The translations under genes were made by a program, and so were the position numbers. A stretch of DNA of 64,000 nucleotides from Climacium dendroides. Lineage: Eukaryota; Streptophyta; Bryopsida; Hypnales; Climaciaceae. The notes under the pieces were generated by a model, which worked only from the letters and a program-made list of their open reading frames with translations, did not search any database and had not been told where the DNA came from. Below, piece after piece: positions 1 to 11,454 of this stretch (positions are counted from its first letter, which is position 1; each line of letters opens with the position of its first letter). The stretch lies in assembly GCA_950106755.1 (NCBI GenBank), contig OX467088.1, positions 16,290,001-16,354,000 on the forward strand. Direction: 5' to 3'.

Positions 1-1574
1 GTGAATTGACATCCAATTCAAGTCGTTTCATATTTTTCAAAGCTTTGTATAATTAGTTATGAAATTTTGAAGTTGAACTGTCATAGGTCTCTAAAAGCAA
101 CCACCTCCTAGAATGTGCACATCTTGTATGTTGTAGAAGTCTGTAGAAAGCAACATGTACATGGGGTGTACATTTAAGAAGGTGGGCAATTTTGGAGCCC
201 GAACTGTTTTCAAGCCTTCTACCTTACATGCATGTATGCTTGTTTGATACTAAATCAACGCATTGTAGTGTAACATTGACCTTTGGAAAATATGGATTGG
301 ATATAGCTAGTTAGGTCTTATAGAATCAAATGAACTACATTGGAGATGGTAGGATGAAATAATCGGGATGAAAACGTGACAATATTTATGACAAAGAGTT
401 GAGACAAATCTTGTGACAATGTGTATTTAAGATATAGTAGATTATAAATTAGAAGAAAATTAAACAAAAAGATCAATGTAAAAGACACATATGTATTCTT
501 CATGGTGTTTTGAACTGAGCTTGTGCCTTCTCATTCAATATGCAATTATATGGTACCTTACATCATATACATACAATTAAATTGTTGAACGAGAAAAAGA
601 CGCCACTACTAATCCACCTCTTTTTTTTTTGGAATGGTGGTCCAAACCATTCTTATCTTGTAGACATACAATTAAATTCAAGGAAGATTGATATTTAGCC
701 TTGTGTCTAATTGATTAGCTGAATTAGTTGATGGAATAGATGTAATTTATCATTGCAACTTTTATATTTATATATTAATAATGTATTTCAATATATAATT
801 ACAACATCATTGCTTAGTCTCAAGTTTGGGGTACTAGATGAACATTGAGACAGTCATTACTCATGCATTAGATTTTGCAATTTTAGGGTAGCTCACTTGA
901 ATTTTTTTTTAAATTATAATTTTGACCGGAAAGTTATAATTGTATTTGGGTTTGACTAATAAAAGAAGCTCACATGTTTAAAAAAAATATGTGTATCTCT
1001 TAAAATTATCTCTAAGATAGTAAGATTGCAAAGCAGGGTGGTTCTAGGCTCGGCTATTGACTACCTTACTATGGAATTGTAGCTACTTGTGAAGTGAAGA
1101 AGTAGATGAGATGGGGGATGGAGTAAACTAGAAAGCTTGACAATGAATGACTAAAGCTAATTATTCTAGAAGTAGGTCATAGGAGAGGTGTAACCTAAAT
1201 TTGGGAGGTGAAATTGTTTCAAATATTTTTTAAATAAATATCTGTGGAGGAAAAAGAAGAATTGACATGTAAGGTAGTAGGTTCATAATTGACCATGCAA
1301 GCATAAGAACTGAAAATTATACAAGGGAGAGTTAAGTTCTCAAAATATTTTTCAAGAAAGTTTCCATCCAACACAAGAAGATTTGGCATTTAATGCAAGT
1401 CTTTTCAAAAAAATTGGATCATTTTTGAATTAGTTATGAAATGTTGAAGTTGAAGTGACTTAAGGCTCCAAAATCGTCCACAATTGAAATATACACCATT
1501 GGCATAGGAGTGAAGGCTATGAAAAAGAAGCATGTTCACACTACATATATGTTGTTCTAAATGCTTGCAGCAAG

Positions 1575-2015
1575 ATCAAAATTCCTACCATAATCCAAGT
1601 TGTTTAATATTTTTTGAGCTTTGGTAAATTGGTTATGGATTTTCTAATTGGGCAAATTTGAAGAGGTGGAAATTATTAAAATATTTATCACTAAACTTTT
1701 ATAAATGCAAGAGGAATTGACATTGAATCGAAGTCGTTTCATGTTTTTTGGAGCTTTAAGAAAAAGAGCGATGAATTCTCTAGTTGTACAAATTTGGATA
1801 GGTGGATATAAGTGAAATATTTATTAGTGAATTGTTTGGAAAGATAAGAGGAATGACCTCAAATTCAAGTCAGTTCATCTTTTTTTCAAGGTTTGATTAA
1901 TTAGTAATGAACTTTTTAGTTGGGCTAAATTGGAGAGGTGGAAATTACCGAAATATTTATTTATTAGTGAATTTTTTTCTAAATAAAAGAGGAATTGACA
2001 TCAAACGAAATTGAT
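1575..2015. repeat. Tandem array of a ~140-bp AT-rich repeat
   Basis: The phrase GAGGAATTGACAT (or a close variant) recurs at about 1710, 1849 and 1990, so the period is 139-141 bp. A further partial unit precedes 1710. Each unit also carries a CAAGTCGTTTCAT-like segment, a stretch resembling TTAGTTATGAATTTT, and AGGTGGAAATTA followed by AATATTTATTAGTGAATT. A diverged single unit opens the window at 1-90, and another piece lies near 1360-1450, so the family is also dispersed. No coding sequence is visible. It looks like a short satellite-type array or the internal repeats of an old element. Confidence 0.6.
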
Positions 2016-4590
2016 GTAGCCTTTCATAAATTAGAAGGACTAATGAAATGATTGTCTTTGCATTGAAAAGGTAGATTTAGCAAACACTTTTTGAAAAAGT
2101 GGTGTTGGAGGAAAAAACAATTTAAGAAAATTCTCTCTGCATGTGCAGTACCTCAGTGTTGGTGCTTCATTCTTGTAGTGAATGTTGAAGAGGTACATTG
2201 TAACATACTTTCATTGTTTCCTATTTTTGGTTTTGTTTTACAATGACTAGAATCTTTTATGTTATTCATACTTTGAAATGGTTATAGGATTTTTTGAAAT
2301 TGATAGTTTTTATGTTAATATATATGTATAAAGCTTTACTTGAAATCATTTGTAAAAACAATTAGAAACTATTTTTCATTCCCATACTAAATTGTTCAAC
2401 CAAAATATATTTTAAAATATAAATAATGAATTGTATTAGATTGCATAGAGTATTAAAGTAGAAACCCCCATAGTCAATCAAATAAGCAATTGAAAGCATG
2501 ATTAGGGTAGTATTAAGGCAAAGCAAATATTTTTAAGGTGAAGGGATATGAATGAGGAGGATTGCAAAAACTTTAGTAATTGTATTAGATGAATTGAAAT
2601 TGATATGAATTTTGAAAGGGAACGAGTGGTCTAGACCCATCGCAAATCTTAAATTCTTTGAATTTTGATTACTTGAAAAACTAGCTTCAAATTCAAAGCT
2701 ATCTACTTTTTCTTTCACTAATTTGGGACTTATGTATAGAACTTAATACTCCTAGTCTCAAAGAGAAAAAAACAACATTCTAGTTCGTCGTTGGAAGTTA
2801 GTGTAGAGGCTGGTTCTTGGACCTTGATAGAGAATGAGTGATTGTACCTTACTTGTTCAAAGAGTTTGAACCATTTAATGCCAAATACAATTGAGGTAAG
2901 AATTGTAAAAATTCCATTTTTTTGAAGCAATCAAGACATCAAGGTAGAAAAAAACATGTACATTTGATAAATTAAATGGATTTTAGAAATTTAAAATAAA
3001 AAATAAAGTAGATAGTTTTGAAGAACCGTTCAGTGAGGTTGCAATTTTGATAAGATTTGACACATGGAGTGTTCTTGATAACTTGTTTAGTATTCAAGGT
3101 AGAGAGTGTGGCAAGTTTTTTGTCTAAAGGAATTGATATTTTATGTTGCATTAGTAGATATCTAAAGAGCAATAAACTTGACATAGATTGGATGCATTGA
3201 AAGTTAGCAAAATAGTAGTAGATTGCATTTCTAATAAAAGGTGCTTTCCGTAAACATCTTAGTGAAATTTGCAATGGTAGTTCTAAGATTTGATTGTTTG
3301 TTTGAAGAAGCTAGTTCAACTATATAGACAAAATATAGTAAAATTCTTTTTCTATGTTGATTAACTAGGTTGGAAAGGAAACGAAGGTAGAAATGTTAAT
3401 AGTACAATCAATCATGGCAGGTGTAGCAAGAAAAAAGAACACCACATAGAGCATCATTTGAGTGTAGGAGCATTGAAATCAAGTGCAGTGTGAAGACTTA
3501 CAAAAGGTATGCATCAAAAATCCTTTATTTTTTATGGCGAGTATTAAGAAACACTGTGTGCTTCAGTTGTAGAGTAAATTAAGAATTTAGTGAAGTTGTT
3601 AAAGATGGTAGTATTAGTAAAGAACTAATTTTTTTCTAAGATTCAAAAATTAATAGTAGAAAAAGATTTTTAATCACAAAAAACCTTCTTAGTAGTTGTA
3701 TGCTTCTAAAGTATGAAAAATATGGATAAAAATATTCTTTTAAAGTATTGTATCGTAATATAGACATTGAATTTTGCTTTTCAGCTAGGTATTTTTAAAT
3801 TTACATCCTGTAGAAGATTTTATTTATGAACTTTTTTCTTCACCTTATCAAAAGGATGCATTGCAATATTATTCATTCCTAAATTTATTTAACAAATGAT
3901 AACACCAAATAAATTGAAAGCTTTAGAAGTAAAAAGGAATCAGGTCATGTTCTAACAAAGTAGTCCCAATTGGACCTTTGTGTGTAGTGTGATCCGTATG
4001 AGAATGATGGTTGCAATTTCTAATTAGTTTTTGAAAGGAAGTATGAGAGGATGGTAGATGTATATGCAGTGTTAAGAAGTAAAAATAAGATGAGGTAGAC
4101 AACAATCGTTTTTATAAATTTGTTTTCTCTTATGTAACAAAGTCATTAAATTTCAAAAAGAAGTAATTGAATTGGAAGTAGCACATGCAAGTTCCTAGTA
4201 GATTTGAAGCACACATACTTCATTTTGTATAGTGGGGAAGTTAATAGTTTCAAATAAATGGAATAGCGTGGACATAGAAGTAGAATTGTTACCATATTAA
4301 ATGTATGCAAAGTAAATTTTGTTGAAATGGCCTTGCTTTGCCAAATGTGATTTGATGTAATGGTTGAATGAAGGAGTCTTTGTTAATATAATTTTCTAGA
4401 ATTTTGTAAGGATAAGCAGTAGCATAACGTTTCATTTTTTCTTAAGTGAATTGCCCATTTTACAATGAAGGTTGCGTGCCATTCACTTCACATGTGGAAT
4501 AGTAAAAGTCTAGTTGTTCTTCAAAAAACCGGTACAAATATTTAATACATCTTCAATTAACAAAACATTTTATGTACTATGATTTGTAGT
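2016..4590. other. AT-rich stretch with no recognisable gene
   Basis: This stretch holds only short, non-overlapping open frames on the minus strand, none resembling a known protein. I see no terminal inverted repeats, RNA genes or long tandem repeats. It is probably intergenic sequence or very old transposon debris. Confidence 0.5.
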
Positions 4591-4595
4591 GCACC

Positions 4596-5208
4596 ATGGC
4601 ACCGAAGGTGTATTCCCAATGGCTGGAGCATGGATGGTGGGTTGAAGCTTATGAACCGGACAAGTCCAAATTATGGATTACAGACTTTCCAATTGAGGAA
4701 GGGAGATATTGGACTTGGGAGTTGCCTTGGGAGTAATAAGTTGCCTTGGGAGTTCACATTCAAAGTGGAGCCACAACTGCAAAAACAATCACAAAAGTTG
4801 GATCAGGGTCAAGAGGTCGAAAAGCTGGATCAGGGAGCCGCACGTATAGATCTAAATTTCGATTGGCTAATATGAATGCTGGGAGATCTAGTGCAGCGAG
4901 AGGACGTATTGGTCCTAGGGGAAATGTGGTCAAGTTGGAGTCCACAAACGTTCTCCAATAGAGGACATTCCAGAAGAACAACAAAGGGAACACGCAATGA
5001 AGACAAGGAATGAACGAGAACGAAGCGTGCGAATCCGAACTGCACTCCGAAGACATCGCCAAAGAGCAGCAATGCGAGGACCTCCTGTACAAGGTAATGA
5101 TGGTGGACAAGAAATTGATGATGATGAATCAACAAAGGAAGAGCTTGAATAGACACATGATACTTCAATTTCACGGAGCACAATAAAAGCACTGGTGGTA
5201 TTCCCTAC
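4596..5208 (+). pseudogene. Decayed coding region, 5' part, family unknown
   Basis: An ATG in good plant context (GCACCATGGC) at 4596 opens a plausible frame of 46 codons rich in Trp and acidic residues. The frame ends at TAA TAA at 4734. The stops lie inside a short tandem duplication containing TTGCCTTGGGAGT, which probably broke the frame. Coding-like sequence continues in other frames. An Arg/Gly/Ser-rich segment covers about 4746-4955 (for example GSGSRGRKAGSGSR). A strongly charged segment follows from about 4958 (RERSVRIRTALRRHRQR, then DDDESTKEELE) to a stop at 5150. The basic, low-complexity composition suggests a nuclear or nucleic-acid-binding protein, but I recognise no family. 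The sequence runs into the CACTA-type element at 5209 and coding-like sequence resumes beyond it. Confidence 0.45.
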
Positions 5209-5573
5209 CACTATAACAAAACATGGTAAAAAAGGCCGCGCACAGATGGTCATCATCGGTCTTTTAGCCACGTTTTTGCGCATGCGCACGTAGTGGATTA
5301 TTTCAGTTTTTTTCAATTTCCCACTGCTATTTTAAGAATTATGAAACGTGTTATATATCAACGGAAAGGTATTTTGGATATTTTGGATATCAATGGAAAG
5401 GTATTCAAAATACCTTTCCGTTGATATATAACACGTTTCATAATTCTTAAAATAGCAGTGGAAAATTGAAAAAAACTGAAATAATCCACTACGCGCACAT
5501 GCGCAAAAACGTGGCTAAAAGACCGATGATGACCATCTGTGCGTGGCCTTTTTTACCATGTTTTGTTATAGTG
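5209..5573. mobile_element. CACTA-type miniature inverted-repeat element (365 bp hairpin)
   Basis: The element begins CACTATAACAAAACATGG and ends with the reverse complement of that sequence. It is flanked on both sides by TAC (5206-5208 and 5574-5576). A CACTA start with a 3-bp target duplication is the hallmark of the CACTA (En/Spm) superfamily. Almost the whole element is one palindrome. Arms of about 165 bp differ at only a few positions and are separated by a short AT-rich loop around 5374-5403. It codes for nothing and would need a transposase from elsewhere. It sits inside the decayed coding region, and its arms match so closely that insertion or arm duplication was fairly recent. Confidence 0.88.
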
Positions 5574-5576
5574 TAC

Positions 5577-6252
5577 GGAGAGGAAGTTCAAGGCTGGGTA
5601 TATTTGGGGATAGGATGTATTGTTCAATGCAGACATTGATAGTATTCGAAATGTGGTGAACATTGAGACCAACCACAGGACGCTCATGGAATGGAGAGTG
5701 AATGAGATGTATGAGCGTTTGAAGGGAAATGAAGCTAATGGAGTGAGCGCAATTACACTTCGCCCTATTGTATATTGCTATGAGAGAATCAATGACGAGG
5801 GGGAGTCAGAAGTGGTGCAGGTTTCATTCAGTCATGAAAATGCTGTACGGGAATTTAATGCAACAATTTTGGCACACTGTTAAGCAGATCTAGCTATGCC
5901 ACGAAATGTAGTACGGACCAAATGGTTGCAGAGCAATATAGTGTGGGAGCCAATGGATGGGCAATACATTGTTGGTGCCTGTAAACGAGCCAAATGTGAA
6001 CGGTAGAATGGTTTAATGTCGGAGGAAGAATACTTCAAGTGCTTTGCAACACGGAAAGCAAAGTTTATGGTTTATGACAATTCACAATTCTATATAGAAG
6101 AGTCCGTTACAATAAATGCAAGGGAGTTTGAACGCAAATTTTTCAACACGTACTACGAAAATTCACGGGGAGGACACTCTCATTACATTCGGGATACCCA
6201 CGTGCAACGAAGTAATTTTTTGATCCCCTATTTACTTTGGAATAAACTATAA
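5577..6252 (+). pseudogene. Decayed coding region, middle part, family unknown
   Basis: After the CACTA-type element a single frame (position 5620 onward, modulo 3 = 1) runs to a TAA at 6250-6252, broken only by TAA at 5881 and TAG at 6004. About 210 codons are preserved. The translation has normal globular composition, with segments such as NHRTLMEWRVNEMYERLKG and EEYFKCFATRKAKFMVYD, and contains about equal acidic and basic residues. I recognise no domain. The retained frame across two stops argues that this was once a real protein, probably an exon of the same gene as the flanking parts. No transposase signature triad, reverse-transcriptase motif or helicase motif is visible. Confidence 0.5.
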
Positions 6253-6770
6253 TTTCATCCTAAAATTTCGAGCTTAGTTTAACAATGACTAAAGGTTTCT
6301 ATTGACAAAAATTTCAATTCCAAATAACATAAGATATGTTGTCTAGAAAAGGTTGAAAAATGAACTAAAATGGCATGGTTTTTCAACTAAAATATTTATA
6401 GAGATCAAATGATGATGACTATTGCATCAATATTCAACCAAAATAAACTTTCAATAGAAAGCTATTCTATAGAATTTTTTTTTCATTTTTCAATTTTTTT
6501 TTTCTTATATAATATAGGGGTGTGAAAGTTATTTTCAGCTTTACAGTGTATCTTTTTTCTTTAAAAATTTACAACTAATTATTATTAGCATGAAAAAATA
6601 TCAATAATTCAAAACATAAACTTTTAAAGTAGAACAATCTATTCATAATTTTTTTTTGGAAAAAATAAATAAATTTTAAGATGTATTACATGTATTGCAT
6701 TTTCCGCCGCACGTAGGTTTCTAAAACACGGGGAGTGTCCCCCCTGTGCAAAAATTTGATCAAGTTGCGT
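6253..6770. other. AT-rich interruption in the decayed gene
   Basis: About 520 bp of strongly AT-rich sequence with poly-T tracts separates two coding-like blocks on the same strand. It may be a former intron or an insertion. I found no terminal repeats to support an element. Confidence 0.35.
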
Positions 6771-6775
6771 GACAT

Positions 6776-9195
6776 TTGAAAGGCGTGACATTTGGAAGTC
6801 CTAGTCCTCTTGCTCAAATTGATGATGCTTACAAAGCAAAGGCACTAATCATGGCAGCGAATGCATTGCATATGAGTCAAACTTTACCAAAACGTATGCC
6901 ATTGAGGGAGCTCTTGAAGAAAATGATGGATTATACACAACATGCATGGAATGAGGATGAAGAAGCATATTAGGCACTCTTACAAGTCTGCAGAGACTAT
7001 GAAGAAGGGAAGCTATTTTATAGCAAAAAGTCAGAAGATCAGTGGAAGAAAATAGCAAGGGAGCAAAATGTGGATGTCAATTTTGATAGGAATCCAAAGA
7101 GGAAGGAGATTGGAAAGACATGGTTTAGACCTATTAGAGGAGTGTCTAAAGAGACTTATTTGCGTGTATTGAAACGAATGGCAACGAAAAAAGTCATTGA
7201 GGGACGATGACCTGCGTAGCAATACTATTTCGATAGTGCTACATCTCTGAATCCCCCAAAAGGAACTATGGCATATGCAGTCAATTGTTTGCAAGGTACG
7301 GATGCAGTGAGGAATCAAATTCGGTTCTTGATGGTTCAAACGAGGGATGAAAATCCTTTATCTATGGATGGATTTTTTGCATTGATGCAAGCAAATATGG
7401 AGGTGCTAGAGGAAAGCAATTCACGTTGATGGGGAAGACATTGGATGTTGAATCAAAGACCTTATGGTGCGCTCCCATTGTAAACACAGTCCAATCGTTG
7501 TGTAGTATAGATCATGTAATTTCAGCTTTCGTTAAACAACACTTTACGGACATTAGAGCAAGTCAAAGAGATTATGCAGGTTATGGACGTGATGTGGATG
7601 ATGTGTCAAACGCTCGATGGGATTGGCAAGTTGGACTTTCTATACCTCAAGATGAAGAAAGAGAAGGAATAGTCCATGTGAGATGTAGAGGAGGATTTTT
7701 TGGAGATGAGTAAGTTGAACTTGGAAAGCCATGTCTATGGATTTTCGATTGTCGACAAGGAGGTTTGGAAGGAGAAGATGTACAATGGTCAAGTGAAGAC
7801 TTCCAGCAAGTTCTTTTGCAACTTCAAAATTGGATGTCTTCCATTGTATATTGGACCACTATTTTCCCGCCAAGCGTGTACTTTGATGAAGCGATGCAGT
7901 CGATGATGGATCTGTCGGATCATTATTATTGGTTGAAGGGTTCGTGGATATTTGAACCGGAAACTGTTTCTTCATATGTCCATGATGTAAGTTATGGAGG
8001 ACGAGTCCAACAAAGTGTGCAAGCAGTCGGGGACATAGCCATCATTCTACAGTATCCAATAGAAAGCGGACCTATGGAAAACTTTTCTCACAATTTGGAA
8101 AAATTGGATGTAATATTTCAAGACAATTGGAGTACAGAGGTAATGCCGAGAGTGGAGGACAAGTTGGAAAGGACACCAATGGAGTTGAAGAGAATGGTGC
8201 AAATGTATCTACCCAAAAAATGGGAATTGGTCACTTTGGGCATCACGATGGCCATGCCAACAATTCTGGAGATTGCTTTTGTAGGCAATGAAGTAATCAT
8301 CATGGAAGGTGTAACACTTTGAATGCAATTTGTATACAATACCTTGCGTATGATGTATGGGGAGAAAATAGTGATGGTGAATAGTATGAGTGGGGTTGCC
8401 GAACACAAAGCTTCGCAAATAGTGAGCAGAAAAGAAGAATTGTCAAGACATGGTTCTCCACCAAGAGATGCAAGGATTCGTCGTGGTAGGCGTGCAAGGA
8501 TAGTGCAATCACTAAGTGACTCAACAGATGAAAGAAATAGTGTTCAAAAGAAGAAACAAAAGGAGAAAGAAACAGTGATTGATTCATGAGCTTTGTCAGC
8601 GAGTGGAACTGATGAAGAGTCTAAGCGAACACATTTTGATGATTTAGGTAGCGCCGGTTGAAGTTTGGGCTTTGTAGACGCCCATGGAGACCAAACAGAA
8701 TCGCAAAAAATGGAAGAAGACTCTGATTATGCTCCAAGAACAAAAGACAATGAAGTAGAAGACAAAGGATTAGAGGACATTGGAATTGAGGGTGGGGAAA
8801 TTGAAGGTACCCTCAAAATAGCTGAACCCATCTCAGCATTGTTAGCATTCAATTCTTCAATTTCTAAGAACTTAATTCCGGTTGAAGGAGGATTTTATAA
8901 AGATAGGGAAAATGTGTGATACATTTGGATTGGAAGCGAAGAGTCTTATAGATACAAGCAGGATTTTTCCATTTTAGAAGACTTCATAGTATCGTTGAGT
9001 TTTCTGGAAGAAATACCAACGCCACCTGCGAGCGCTACGGGGAATCCGGCAATGGAATATGCCTCTCCGAGCCCACAAACTCCTATAGGTGGATCAATAG
9101 TGTCTAAAGAACCAGAAGCAATTAGTGGAGGAGAAGAAGAAGAGACACAGTCCTCTGCTCAAGTGCCAGAAACACCAGATGAAGTAGTATTGTAG
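6776..9195 (+). pseudogene. Decayed long reading frame (~800 codons), family unknown
   Basis: Coding-like sequence continues for 2.4 kb. One frame covers 6776 to about 7425 with stops at 6971, 7208 and 7217. A frameshift near 7425 moves it to a second frame that stays open to 9195 except for stops at 7711, 8320, 8587, 8659 and 8917. The first block is Lys/Arg-rich (RKEIGKTWFRPIRGVSKETYLR). A central block around 7760-8310 is globular with Trp and aromatic residues (DLSDHYYWLKGSWIF; RMVQMYLPKKWELVTL). A basic patch (ARIRRGRRARIVQSLSDS) lies near 8470-8520. The C-terminal third is acidic and low-complexity (DSDYAPRTKDNEVEDKG; GGEEEETQSSAQ), so it was probably disordered. Every internal stop is one C-to-T change from CGA, CAG or CAA, which would fit decay of methylated DNA, though this holds for any stop. 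I recognise no family. A transposon-borne accessory gene or a captured lineage-specific gene are both possible. Confidence 0.55.
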
Positions 9196-9845
9196 ATGAA
9201 GCAAAATATATTGACATGTGATGGTAGTGTAGGGTGGGCGGCAATGTGGACCTTATGTGTTTTTTGTGAAAGTGTTTGCAATCACTAAAGTGAATTTTCT
9301 TTGCTGTGTATGATCTAAAAATCAGAAATGAAAAGGCAACAAGTTTGCCTTCAATTTAATTTCAATTTTCTAAATAATTTTTTTGATAATTATGATTTTT
9401 ATTTATAGTACATGAGATGTGGGTATAATAACACTATTATATAAATGTAAAGAAACTTTTTTATGGAAAAAAATAGAAGTAAGAAAGAAAAGGTCAATCA
9501 ACACAAGAAGAGTATACATTGTGAACTTGTTTTACTTATGAGTATCCAAAAGTAACTATATACAACAAATTTGCATGCAAAAATTGAGTTCAAAAGAATA
9601 TAATTAAAGATAGTAGTTTTGAAAACATTGAGGGAGTCTCAATTTTTTTAAAACACAATTTAAATGAATAGTAGAAAAATATTTTCATTGCACTTGGCCA
9701 AGTGCAAAAATGTCTAATTTGTTGTTTTAATAGGTTTAAGGTTCATAGGCTCACATCTCTGTATTCACATGCTAGCATTGTTGGGGCAACACCAATGCAA
9801 TTTGGGATTTGGCCCACCAAAAACATATCTAACTTTTCACTAGAT
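9196..9845. other. AT-rich stretch, nothing recognised
   Basis: No open frame of note, no inverted repeats and no RNA gene was seen between the decayed reading frame and the foldback at 9846. Confidence 0.5.
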
Positions 9846-10190
9846 AATAATTAGAACTTGAAGAAACTCATTAGTGAAAGCACATTCAAAAGTACTTTTG
9901 CATTGGTGGAAAAAAACTCAAATTTAGACATTGGACAAAGAAGATAAACTGCTTCATAAACTAGCTAAAAGACAAAAATTATAGTTGTATTGACAAATCA
10001 TAGTTACCAATGTACTTTGCACTCTACCTTTGCCCACTCCTTTATAATTTTTGTCTTCTAGCTAGCTCATGAAGTGATTTATTTTCTTTGTTCAATGTTT
10101 AAATTTGAGTTTTCTTCTCCCTTTCCAAAGTACTTTCGAATGCGTTGGCAACAAGGAATAAAAAATTCAAGCTCTAATTATTATTATTAT
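9846..10190. repeat. Foldback inverted repeat, ~110-145 bp arms
   Basis: The left arm (about 9846-9982) and the right arm (about 10038-10190) are imperfect reverse complements. Both arms contain ACTCAAATTTA-ACATTG-ACAAAGAA, then CTTCAT-A-CTAGCTA, then AGACAAAAATTATA. They differ at roughly one position in seven by eye. About 55 bp of unpaired sequence lies between them. An (ATT)n run sits at the outer edge of the right arm (about 10176-10197). This is an old foldback or miniature inverted-repeat element; no target duplication is clear. Confidence 0.6.
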
Positions 10191-10301
10191 TATTATTACC
10201 ACCCAGTCCAAAGGTAGAAGTTCATTGCGAGGGTCCTATTCTAGTCTCCATTGGGGTTGCTTTGTCTTTGGCAGATGGTACTGCTAAATTTCATTCCATT
10301 A

Positions 10302-10562
10302 AGGTAGGTACACTCTCCTTAAACCACCATCTATACTATATGTACATCTTCAAAATCAATTCTGTACCTATGTGGGAAGAAACACTTTTAGAACCAATCT
10401 TTGTTCCTTAATAAGTTTTGCATACAGTATCCAAATACCATGTTCTCTAGTGCGATGTAACCTCCTTTCACTTGCCAACAAGAACATATGAAAATGTGAC
10501 CAGTCTAATAATAGAAATAGGTTCAGTAGCCAAAAAAATGGCAGGTTTGGGTGTACCTACCT
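10302..10562 (+). mobile_element. AGGTAGG-family miniature element, copy 1 (261 bp)
   Basis: Terminal inverted repeats AGGTAGGTACAC and GTGTACCTACCT are perfect, and the element is flanked by TA on both sides (10300-10301 and 10563-10564), as for Tc1/mariner-like targets. The interior is shared with copies at 20201-20472, at about 19505-19776 and, reversed, at 49109-49389. Shared landmarks are AAACCACCATCTA, CAATTCTGTACCTATGTGG, CATACAGTATCCAAATACCA, ACCTCCTTTCACTTGCCAA and CCAGTCTAATAATAGAAA. It encodes nothing. The terminal sequence is not that of canonical Stowaway elements. Confidence 0.82.
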
Positions 10563-11454
10563 TAGTGGGAAGTACGGTGGTGCCTGCCTGTTGCATCCAT
10601 TCCGAAACTTGCACCTCGCTTTTTAATTTAAATTTTTAATGATACACTTGCCCCTCGCTCAGCTTCTTCTTCATGAACCCTCTGACTGAAGGCGCCCTCC
10701 TTCCGGCCTTCCCTTCCCTGTACTGTCCCAGTGCAGTGCAGTCGCAGTGCAGGACGCTGCTGCTGCCATCCTCCATGGCCCAGCCTTGTAGTCTCTCTCT
10801 CTCTCTTCCAGCTTCTAACTTAACTTAAGTTGCAGTGTGCGGGGAGTAAGTGAAGTGAAGTGAAGTGAAGCGAAGCAGTACTCCTCCCATCATTACCATT
10901 CCACAGTGAGCCACAATCAATGGCCTCTCTTGCTGGAGTTATGGCTCCACCTCGATCGATTCCCTTGCATTCATTAAGGGCGCTGGCAGGCAGGAGCAAT
11001 TACAAAGCAAAACTGGGGAGAGCCTGAGAGAGAGAGAGGGGGAGCAGCTTCAGCTTATAATCTTGTATATTTTTTTCTCTTTAAGTTACAACATCCAAGC
11101 CTCTCTCAGCAACTGAAGCTCTGCTGAACTGGAGCTGCGAAACCACAGACTGCAACAACTGAGTATGGAAAATAGAGCGCAATAACTTAGAATGACTGGT
11201 GCCAACAGCCACGGGAAGCTCACATGTTTTGAACCACGCCATTTATGGGGCTTTGCAGAGGCCACCTGAGCCTGGGCCTGATAGCAAGAGAGAGAGAGAG
11301 ATTGCAGCAGCAGCAGGGGAATGGGGTTTAAAGACGTTCTTACACATCCTCTTCATGGTGGGAGTTCTTAGAACGTTCATTTGTTGGGAAAATGCAGGCA
11401 TGGCATCATTCACCAGGAAAGGAAAGGAAGGGAAGGGAAGGGACAGACTTGCAT
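10563..11454. other. Gene-free stretch with purine/pyrimidine repeats
   Basis: This part is richer in G+C than its surroundings. It has a (CT)n run near 10792-10807, GTGAA repeats at about 10850-10870, a GA-rich run near 11028-11044 and GGAAA/GGGAA repeats at 11417-11443. Such tracts are common in plant 5' untranslated regions, but no open frame with an ATG and a recognisable product follows. Confidence 0.4.

Noticed and set aside
4760..5316. Overlapping minus-strand open frames of 116-128 codons
   Set aside because: These are antisense shadows of the plus-strand coding-like sequence and run into the CACTA-type element, whose palindrome makes the reading meaningless.
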